From assembly GCA_963717985.1 (NCBI GenBank), contig CAVQYC010000002.1, forward strand, positions 434,001 through 498,000: a DNA stretch of 64,000 bases, in the 5' to 3' direction. The DNA is from BOG-1155 sp963717985 (lineage in GTDB: Bacteria; Desulfobacterota; Syntrophorhabdia; Syntrophorhabdales; WCHB1-27). The notes below the pieces were generated by a model. The model ran no database searches. It was given only the letters and a program-made list of their open reading frames with translations, and was not told the DNA's origin. Below, one piece after another: positions 56,870 to 64,000 of the stretch; the first letter of the stretch is position 1; every line of letters begins with the position of its first letter. Made by a program: the position numbers and the translations under genes.

Positions 56870-57290
56870 TTTTACCCGTCCCGCCCAACTCCCCGTCTGA
56901 GCCATAGCTTACGATCTCGTAATCCTTCCCGTCCGTAGTGGGAGAGACATAGTAGTAAGGGTTGCCCCATGGGTCTTTCGGAACGGCGGTGCCGTCCAGG
57001 TACCCGCCCTCCCGCCACTTCTTCGGGATAGGCGCTATCTCGGGCTTCTTGAGAAGAGCGATGAGACCCTGCTCCGTGGTCGGGTAGGACCCGTTGTCGA
57101 TCTTGTAGAGCTTGAGCGCGCTCTCAATGGCTTTGATATCCATCTTACCCTTGATTCTTCGGGCTTCCTCGGGCCTTTCCATGATCCTCGGAATGAGGAG
57201 TGTGGCAAGGATGCCCATGATAACGACGACAATCATCAACTCGATGAGGGTAAAACCCTTCCTGTTGCTGTGGTCTCTTTTGTGCGGCAT
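56832..57290 (-). CDS. gspG: Type II secretion major pseudopilin GspG
   Basis: 152 residues from the ATG at 57290 behind AAGGAGG. The prepilin cleavage RKGFTLIELMIVVVIMGILA is followed by the conserved GspG core: LYKIDNGSYPTTEQGLIALL, PKDPWGNPYYYVSP and the calcium-loop end YEIVSYGSDGELGGTG. It forms the pseudopilus that pushes substrates through GspD. Confidence 0.95.
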   Translation of the reverse strand: MPHKRDHSNRKGFTLIELMIVVVIMGILATLLIPRIMERPEEARRIKGKMDIKAIESALKLYKIDNGSYPTTEQGLIALLKKPEIAPIPKKWREGGYLDGTAVPKDPWGNPYYYVSPTTDGKDYEIVSYGSDGELGGTGKNADISSTDLAKD

Positions 57291-57307
57291 GGTTCCTCCT
57301 TGCCTTA

Positions 57308-58519
57308 TCATCTGGCTAGCACCTTGTTCATCTCGAAGAGCGGCAGCATTATCGAAACGAGGATAAAGGCTATGACCGCCCCAAGAATGACTATAATGAG
57401 CGGCTCCACCATAGAGGTAAAAGCGGCTATTTTCTGATTTGCGTTTGTCTCATAATAGTCCGAGACGCTTGCGAGCATCTCCTCAAGATTTCCGCTCGAT
57501 TCTCCCACGGAGACCATATCCGCGACGTAGGAAGGGAAGATCGGGGTCTCCCTCAGGGCTATCGAGAGGTCGGCGCCCCGCTCGACCATCTTGGACATAT
57601 TTATGACGGCATCGGATACGATGCTGTTTTTCATGGTCGAGCTTACCACCACAAGGGACTGGAGCATGTGGACGCCGCTCCTCAATAAAGTCCCCATGAT
57701 TTTGGCAAACCTGCTGATCAGGACCATCTGATAGAGGCTCCCGAACAAGGGAGACCGCAGGACGAACCTGTCCCAGAACTGTCTGCCCTTCGGGTTGCGC
57801 TTGACCCACCTGGAAAAGGCAAAAATGGCGAGCCCGAGAGAGATGGCGATGATAAAGAGATAGCTGTTGACAAAATTTGTGATGGCCATGAGGATCTGGG
57901 TCGGCATAGGCAGTTGTTGGTTCATCCGGTCAAAGATTTTGGTGACCATTGGGACCACATAACTGATAAGAAAGAGGAGAACGCCTGCTCCCACGACGCA
58001 CATAATAATGGGGTAGACTAAGGCTGTCTTGATCTTTGCTTTCACATTCGCGCGGCTCTCAAGCAGATCCGCCTGATACTTGAGGATCGAATCGAGGGCC
58101 CCCATCTTCTCGCCTGCAGCCATCGAATAAACGAAGAGGTTGTCGAATATTTCAGGGTAGGCTTTGAGCGCCTCCGAGAGCGGGGAGCCGCCTTTTACCT
58201 CGTCGCGCAGATAGCCGACTATATCCTTTTCCCTGTCTCCTTCGAGCTGGTTTGCGATAATGGTAAGGGCCTGGAAAAGCGGCACGCCGCCTTTGAGCAG
58301 GGAAGCGAGCTGGCGCGCCAATTGTATGGGCAATCTCTGTTTTATGCCGAAGGAAAAAAAGAGACTCCTCTTTTTTCCCTGTATTACTGTTTCCTTGAGC
58401 GAGACCAGGTAGAGCCCCCTGTTCTTCACTTCGTTTTTCGCGCTTGACTCCCCGTCCGCCTCTATGCGGCCGTGTTCGAGTTTTCCCGTTTTTCCTATCG
58501 CGTCGTACCTGAAATTCAT
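57308..58519 (-). CDS. gspF: Type II secretion inner-membrane platform protein GspF
   Basis: 403 residues. MNFRYDAIGKTGKLEHGRIEA is the usual start. Two GspF repeats each contain a helical cytoplasmic domain (LARQLASLLKGGVPLFQAL; RFAKIMGTLLRSGVHMLQSL) and a membrane span, with a final span IIVILGAVIAFILVSIMLPLF. It links the ATPase to the pseudopilus base. Confidence 0.95.
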   Translation of the reverse strand: MNFRYDAIGKTGKLEHGRIEADGESSAKNEVKNRGLYLVSLKETVIQGKKRSLFFSFGIKQRLPIQLARQLASLLKGGVPLFQALTIIANQLEGDREKDIVGYLRDEVKGGSPLSEALKAYPEIFDNLFVYSMAAGEKMGALDSILKYQADLLESRANVKAKIKTALVYPIIMCVVGAGVLLFLISYVVPMVTKIFDRMNQQLPMPTQILMAITNFVNSYLFIIAISLGLAIFAFSRWVKRNPKGRQFWDRFVLRSPLFGSLYQMVLISRFAKIMGTLLRSGVHMLQSLVVVSSTMKNSIVSDAVINMSKMVERGADLSIALRETPIFPSYVADMVSVGESSGNLEEMLASVSDYYETNANQKIAAFTSMVEPLIIVILGAVIAFILVSIMLPLFEMNKVLAR

Positions 58520-58572
58520 AGTGTTCCTTTATTCCCGGTCCGACCCCCCTCTTTGTAGAACGGGCCTTTCCG

Positions 58573-60098
58573 TCATTCTATGGTGACCCGGACGATTTCG
58601 GACACTGTGGTGTCTCCTGCCAGGATCCTGTTGATGCCGTCCTGCCGCAGGGTCACCATCCCGTCCTTTACCGCCTCCGCCTTTATCTCCTCCGAAGACG
58701 TCTTTCCCTGAACCATCTGCCTTATCCTGCTGGTCATCGTGAGAAGCTCGAATACGCCGATCCTTCCGAGGTAGCCGGTATTGAGACACTCGGGGCAGCC
58801 TTTGCCCTTATAGACCATGTGCGTTATGTCTATGTAGTCGTGGAGGAGTTGCCTCTCGAACTCGGTAGGCTCGTAAACCTCCCTGCAGTGCGGGCATATC
58901 CTGCGGACAAGACGCTGCGCGAGGATGGCGGTCACGGAGGACGTGAGCAGGTAGGGCTCTATGCCCATATCGATGAGCCTTGTAAGCGCGCTTGCCGAAT
59001 CATTCGTGTGGAGGGTCGAAAAGACCAGATGGCCGGTGAGGGCCGCCTGTACGGCGATTCTCGCCGTCTCCTCGTCACGCACCTCTCCCACCATGATCAC
59101 GTCAGGGTCCTGTCTCAAGAACGACCGGAGGGCCCTGGCAAAATCGAGCTGTATCTTCTGGTTGACCTGTATCTGGCCGATGCCGTCCAGGATATATTCC
59201 ACCGGGTCCTCCACGGTCAATATATTCTTTTCCGGTGTGTTGATATGCTGGAGCATGGCATAAAGCGTGGTGGTCTTGCCGGAGCCGGTGGGGCCGGTCA
59301 CGAGGAAGACCCCCTGGGGCCTGGTGATAAGGGAAACTATCTGCTTTTCGAGGTCCGGGTTCATTCCCACGGAGTCGAGGCTTATCAGCGCCCCGCCCCG
59401 GTCGAGGAGCCTCATCACCACCTGCTCGCCGTAGGCCGAAGGTATGATCGAAACCCTCACATCTATATCCTTGTCGGCGGCCCGGACCTTGATCCTCCCG
59501 TCCTGGGGGAGCCTCTTCTCGGCCACGTCGAGACCGGCCATAACCTTTATCCTGGACACGATCGCGTTCTGCGCCCGTTTTGGCGGGGTATAGGTGTCGT
59601 AGAGAAGGCCGTCGATCCTGTAGCGGACCCGCAGGTCTTTTTCAAGAGGCTGGATGTGGATATCGCTTGCCCTGTCTTTTACGGCGATGGAAAAGAGGAG
59701 GTGACCAGCTTTATAATTGGCGGCTCGTTTGCCGCATCATCAAGGAGGTCGTGCCCGCTTGGTATTTCCTGGGCGATCTCCGTGAGCGTGCTTTCGCCCA
59801 AGTCCTCAACGACGCCTATCACCACTTCTCTTCCCTGTTCTTCCTTGAACATGTTCAGGTATTCGAGGAATTCCTCTCTCGGCAGGCGCTTCTTTTCGAG
59901 GGGCATATTCACGAAAATGCCCAGTATATCCGAACGCGACGGGTTTTCGTCCTGGTTGATCACCACGACGAGGGTTGGGGGATCACCCTTTACGCCAAGG
60001 GGCACGACGCCGTTTTTCTGGAAGAACGAGTGGTGTATCCTGGCTATGCGGTTGGGGACAGGCGCCAGCTCTTCTTCACGGGATGCGAGTGATTCCAT
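58573..60098 (-). CDS. gspE: Type II secretion ATPase GspE, interrupted by a frameshift
   Basis: The N-terminal frame (60098-59679) ends shortly after NEPPIIKLV. The C-terminal frame resumes without a start codon, reading LLFSIAVKDRASDIHIQPLE, then RVRYRIDGLLYDTYTPPKRA, and continues into the ATPase domain to 58573. One base is missing near 59700-59706 (GTCACC where GTCAACC is expected). Together about 508 residues, the full family length. Walker A GPTGSGKTTTLYAML, the Asp box and Walker B GEVRDEETA, and a CPHC/CPEC zinc motif are intact. It is either a real lesion or an assembly indel. The ATG overlaps the gspD stop. Confidence 0.88.
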
Positions 60099-61974
60099 TA
60101 TTTCTTTCCTTGCGGTACCAGTAATTGCTGCTGCTGGGCCTTCTTCTCGTCGCTGATCTGCTGGAGCATTTTGGGGTCATAGACGATTTTGGGCGTGAGG
60201 AAAACGAGGAGGTTCGTTCTGGTGTCGCTCTTGTTGCTATAGTTGAAAAGGGGCCCCAGAATAGGGATATCTCGAAGCAGCGGTATTCCCTGCCCGGTGT
60301 CGGTAAGGGTGTCCGAGATAATGCCGCTGATGACGATAGTCTGGTTGTCTCTCACACCGACGGTGGTTTTCGTGGACCGCTTGGTGGTGGTCGGCGCAGT
60401 CTGCTGACCGGTTCCGACCGTGGCGAGGGTGTCGTCACCTGTGTTATCTCGGTGAATATATTCAGATACACCAGGCCGTCCTTGTTGATGTAGGGTTTCA
60501 CCTTGAGCTTGACCCCCACGTCCCGGTAGTCGAAATTGGTGATCGGGTTGCCCGCCGAATCGAGCCTCGTGCTCGTGGTGTAGGGGATGTTCGAACCGAC
60601 GAGCACCTCCGCCTCCTCGTTATTCAAGGTGAGGAGCTGGGGCGTGGAAAGCACTTTCGTCCTGGTGTCGGCGGCAAGGGCCTGCACAAAGGACTGGACG
60701 CTCGGGAACGAAACCCCGCCCATGGTAATGTTGGCGCCCACGACCCCGATATTGAGTCCGGACTTCAAGGAGCCCAGGGCAGTTGCCGGGGTGTTCGACG
60801 CGATGCCCGCGGCAAGGGGGACCAGCGCGCCGCCCGACGCGGCGTCAGTGCTGATAATATTGCCGCCGATGATCTTTGAGCCGTTGTTCGCTCCGCCGAC
60901 AAGCCATTCGACGCCCAGGGTCTGTGTCTTAACGAGGGACAATTCTATGATTGCCGCCTCTACGAGCACCTGGGGCCTGAACGTGTCGATCTCATCCACG
61001 ATACGCCTGATCTCCTTCATGTCTTCCGGAGGCGCACTGATGAGCAGCGAGTTTGAGGGGGCGTAGGAAGTGACGAAGATCTTCTCCTTTGCGGTTTGGG
61101 CTTTTTTCCCCTCCGCGAGCAGGGCCTGCAATGCCTTCGCGAGATCGGCCGCACTCGTATGCTGCACGTTATAGATTTCAATCCCGGAGAGCTGCCGTGA
61201 AACAGGGACATCAACCCGGGCGATCAGGGCCTCGAGTCTTTGGAGGTTCGAGGCGGTGTCGATCATGATCAGGGAGTTCGCTGTGGGGACGCTCACCAGG
61301 TAGGCGTCGCGCGACATAAGGGGTCTCAGAATGCCAACCATGGCATTGGAATCGGTATATCCCAGGGGATAGACAAGGGTTGTGATCTTCTCCTCAGGGG
61401 GCAGTTCCGTGAGAGCGGCCTTGTCCAGCGTCTGCACCGCCATACCCTTTGCATCCGCAGACCTGACAATCTTATATGCCTCAGGCGTCGGCATCACGGT
61501 AAAGCCGAAGTAACTGAGGACACTCTCGAAGACCCTGAATACCTCATCTTTTGAAAGGCTTTTCGGTGAGAGCACGGTAACCCTGCCCTTGACGACAGCC
61601 TCGTCATAGATGAAATTCTTCCCCATGATGTTGCTCACAAACCTGATCAGGTCGCGCAACTCTATATTATCGAACTGCATTTGGACGAGACCGGCCTGCG
61701 GGAGCTTCGATGCCTCCGGCCCACGGCTGGGCGGCGCCTGCATCCTGGGAGGAGGCGAGGGAGGGGCGGGTGCATGGGGCCGCGGCCCCGCTGGTCGCTC
61801 CTGGGGTACTGTTTCCTGGGTTTCGGGCGCCGGACCTTGCGCCAGCACCACTATATCTCCCGGCAGTCCCGTAAAGACGGGGATGTCGCCGGCCTTACCC
61901 GGGAGGGCAGGAGTTAAGATGAGGCTTGCGACAAGAAGGCAGAGCAACAAGAGCGCCGGTTTTGTATGCAGCAA
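60098..61974 (-). CDS. gspD: Type II secretion outer-membrane secretin GspD, interrupted by a frameshift
   Basis: The main frame (61974-60352) holds a signal peptide (LLLLCLLVASLILTPALPGKAG), a Pro-rich linker, N0-N3 domains (LRDLIRFVSNIMGKNFIYD) and most of the secretin domain (VLSTPQLLTLNNEEAEVLVG). Near 60428-60436 the frame breaks. The next frame reads LATVGTGQQTAPTTTKRSTK, then TTVGVRDNQTIVISG, LLRDIPILGPLF and the end at 60098. An indel in GACGACACCCTC explains it. The repaired length is about 625 residues, normal for the family. Confidence 0.88.
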
Positions 61975-61990
61975 TGAATTAGCCTCCTGC

Positions 61991-62878
61991 CTACCTTATT
62001 TGGTAACGAAGCGTCTCGGGTTTTCCACTCCGTAGGATCGTGACCTCAAAATCGGTGGCATTCTTCAATGACTCATAGACCGTGCTCATGTCTGCGGCGG
62101 AGCCGAGCTTATGGCCGTTCACTTCTTGAAGGGTATCGTTAGGAGCAATGCCCATCTGTTGCGCGATGCTTCCTTTGTCGACAGCGACAATCTTTACTCC
62201 CTCGGGAGACGGCTTCACTGCCACTGAAGACATGATCATAGTATTGTCCGCCCTCAACCGTTCCGCTAGAGATTTCGAGATTCTGGTGACCGAACCCTGT
62301 CTTTTTATTTCTTTACCGGGATTGACCTTGCCGATAGCCGGTTTTGCCGCGGCCACGCCTGCCGCCCGCTGGTAGGCGGGCGAGAAAAGCTTCAAGACAA
62401 CACCGAATTCCTCTTTTTCAATCCTTACCGAATCCTTCCCGATCTCTTTGAGGGCGAGACCTTTTTCGATGACGTCTCCCGGCTCGTAGACCCACACGCC
62501 CTTTTGCCCGCCCAGGTCTATGACCGCGTAGTTGTCCCGCTTCCGCGGACTCAGCATCACCCCTTTGAGCACCATGGTTTTGACGATGGCGGTCAAAGCC
62601 TCTTCCTCAATCTCCTTTTCCGTTTTTGGCTTGGGGATTTCTACCTGAAGCCTCGCGCGGAAAAGGTTCCTTTCGGTGATGGCCTTGTAATCGGGTTCCG
62701 CAAGAGCGGCGGCTTGCACGGACGCAACTGCCCCGGCCGCGGATGTCGCTCTCACCGGCGGGCTGTCCGGTACCCTAAGGAAAGAGGCATTGACGGCTAT
62801 CAGCACAATGATCGCCGCAACCACACCCGAAACGGTAGAAATGCCAGAGACGATGAGTTCCTTTTTCTCATATCGCAT
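61991..62878 (-). CDS. gspC: Type II secretion inner-membrane protein GspC
   Basis: 295 residues. One N-terminal membrane anchor (about 10-32) is followed by the HR domain (ITERNLFRARLQ, VLKGVMLSPRKRDNYAVID) that contacts GspD, a linker, and a C-terminal PDZ domain (GIAPNDTLQEVNGHKLGS). It connects the inner-membrane platform to the secretin. It precedes gspD by 16 bases. Confidence 0.9.
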   Translation of the reverse strand: MRYEKKELIVSGISTVSGVVAAIIVLIAVNASFLRVPDSPPVRATSAAGAVASVQAAALAEPDYKAITERNLFRARLQVEIPKPKTEKEIEEEALTAIVKTMVLKGVMLSPRKRDNYAVIDLGGQKGVWVYEPGDVIEKGLALKEIGKDSVRIEKEEFGVVLKLFSPAYQRAAGVAAAKPAIGKVNPGKEIKRQGSVTRISKSLAERLRADNTMIMSSVAVKPSPEGVKIVAVDKGSIAQQMGIAPNDTLQEVNGHKLGSAADMSTVYESLKNATDFEVTILRSGKPETLRYQIR

Positions 62879-63180
62879 AGCTTTCCGCAGCTTAAGATTT
62901 TCCTACGATCTTACTTCATCCTCCGATCTACCGTTTTCATGCCTTGCCGCTCCCACATCAATCATCAGATGAAAAAACCGGAGTTGCAAAAGAGAGCCTT
63001 TCTTTCAGCACTATTAATGAACTATAAGGCGTCTCTTCCGTGCCTATAGTAACACCATCCTTTGAACTTTGTCAAACAACGGCGGGGCGCATTTGCCGGG
63101 GCTTAAAGCGCCCCTTTAGACGGCCCGTAAAGGCGCTGCATAAGGCCCACGGAGCCCTCCCTTTACGCCTTTTATCGTAT
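62879..63180. other. Gap between gspN and gspC, no gene seen
   Basis: It contains a GGGGC/GCCCC stem near 63099-63115 and leads into the repeat cluster at 63181. A separate gspC promoter is possible, but no strong one is visible. Confidence 0.4.
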
Positions 63181-63237
63181 AAGTCTTATAGGACTTAAGC
63201 GACCTATAGGACTTAACCGACCTATAGGACTTTAAGA
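63181..63237. repeat. TATAGGAC repeat cluster, copy 4
   Basis: Three consecutive units of about 18-20 bases share CTTATAGGACTTAA or CCTATAGGACTT; GACCTATAGGACTTAA and GACCTATAGGACTTTAA are adjacent. It lies directly after the gspN stop codon. Related palindromes are at 27658, 46543 and 55943. Confidence 0.7.
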
Positions 63238-63239
63238 CC

Positions 63240-64000
63240 CTACCCCTTCTTATGCTGTACACTGCTGCCACCGGGGGTCAGAGGCGCATTTACCGGGGCT
63301 TTAGCGCCAGCCGCCATCCCGGCATCCGGCGCCGAGATGGCGACAACCGGCGCCGCCTGACTTCCGGTTACTGTAATAACGCCTTTCCCTTGAAAAGGGA
63401 AAGACTTTGAGAGTACCTGATAAGAGAGCTTCAGGTCGACGCCGTGGTCAGGCTCTCCCGGTTGCACCACACCCGCGCCGGAGAGCGCAATCACCTCGCT
63501 CGTAAGCGTGAGCTTGTTGATGTTGAGCCTTGGCCCGTCTATTTTCCCCTCGACGACAATCTCCTTGTAAGGGATGATCAGCCGCGGCATGTTTTTTACC
63601 TGAAGGCCCTTGATCTCTCCGCCCCTGATGTTGAGCCGGAAAACGCCGGTCTCCTTGTCAGGTCTGCCGGCGGGCGTTTCCTTCCTTATCACCCCGTCAA
63701 GGATACCGCTCATGCCGTTGAACCAGGGGAGGGCGCCGTCGGGGCATTTGCCGATATTCACCCGATCGAGCTTGAGGGATATGTTCGGGTCGGAAGGACC
63801 GATGAAGGGGATCCCCTCCACCGTGCACCGGAGTGTCCCTTCATAGAGGGCGGCTTTGGAGTAAATGGTAACTTTTCCCTTCAGCAACGAGAGCGGATTC
63901 CAGAAGATATCGACATTCGATAATTCGAAAGGCGCCATTTGTATTGCGCTCGCATCGGGTCGAAAGAGAATCCTCGATACCTTGATCCCCATCAACTTCG
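63240..64000 (-). CDS. gspN: Type II secretion protein GspN, C-terminal part (gene leaves at right edge)
   Basis: The frame is open to the last base, so the N-terminus lies outside. The visible part has the AsmA-like beta-rich pattern of GspN: SRILFRPDASAIQMAPFELS, IFWNPLSLLKGKVTIYSKAALYEG, LKLDRVNIGKCP and LNINKLTLTSEVIALSGAG, then a Pro/Ala tail. It heads gspCDEFGHI on the same strand. gspJ-M are presumably further right. Confidence 0.75.
   Translation of the reverse strand, partial: KLMGIKVSRILFRPDASAIQMAPFELSNVDIFWNPLSLLKGKVTIYSKAALYEGTLRCTVEGIPFIGPSDPNISLKLDRVNIGKCPDGALPWFNGMSGILDGVIRKETPAGRPDKETGVFRLNIRGGEIKGLQVKNMPRLIIPYKEIVVEGKIDGPRLNINKLTLTSEVIALSGAGVVQPGEPDHGVDLKLSYQVLSKSFPFQGKGVITVTGSQAAPVVAISAPDAGMAAGAKAPVNAPLTPGGSSVQHKKG

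Noticed and set aside
63181..63237. Short CRISPR-like array of repeated TATAGGAC units
   Set aside because: Units are adjacent with no unique spacers and no cas genes nearby; it fits the intergenic palindrome family.

Overview
The window is about 64 kb of moderately GC-rich bacterial chromosome. Gene content points to an anaerobic, probably syntrophic or aromatic-degrading deltaproteobacterium (Desulfobacterota, Syntrophorhabdus-like). This is inferred from two VAO-type FAD oxidases around a CCG-domain Fe-S protein, an indolepyruvate ferredoxin oxidoreductase subunit, two BadF/BcrA-type ATPases, a DUF3842-CooT pair, MutS2 inside the rpsU-dnaG-rpoD operon and a type II secretion operon. No rRNA or single decisive marker fixes the taxon.

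Layout. 0-7.5 kb is host: a CheB tail, an MFS exporter, an IclR regulator and a three-gene FAD/Fe-S/FAD oxidoreductase operon closed by two hairpins. 7.5-24.8 kb is a mobile island stacked at the 3' end of tRNA-Thr(CGT). It has three copies of the tRNA 3' end (7822, 19402 and the tRNA itself), a decayed element scar on the left (hicB and integrase remnants), an 11.6-kb element carrying its own integrase, unknown cargo, a LexA-like repressor and a compact filamentous-phage (inovirus) gene set on the minus strand, and a 5.3-kb element with an HUH Rep, a nuclease-like gene, HicBA and a second integrase but no coat genes. Three strong hairpins with a related loop lie in both elements in the same coding-strand sense. 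This makes the smaller element a candidate satellite of the filamentous phage.

24.8-46 kb is host: a large hybrid histidine kinase, a DNA glycosylase, DUF3842/CooT, MarC, a PIF1-like helicase, a Memo-family protein, YjbQ, tRNA-Pro(CGG), HolA, a site-2 protease, IorA with an IclR regulator, a sigma-54 activator, two BadF-type ATPases, a small protein with three FliM-like motifs, a polyprenyl synthase, a methyltransferase and a DUF1015 protein. A small IS200-like element lies at 46.0-46.5 kb.

46.6-64 kb holds Fe/Mn superoxide dismutase, the macromolecular synthesis operon (rpsU, yqeY, mutS2, dnaG, rpoD), alanine dehydrogenase, a LuxR regulator and the type II secretion operon gspN-C-D-E-F-G-H-I on the minus strand. 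gspD and gspE each carry a single-base frameshift, and the phage zot gene carries a third. These could be real lesions or assembly indels. A palindromic repeat built on TATAGGACCTATA occurs four times between host genes.
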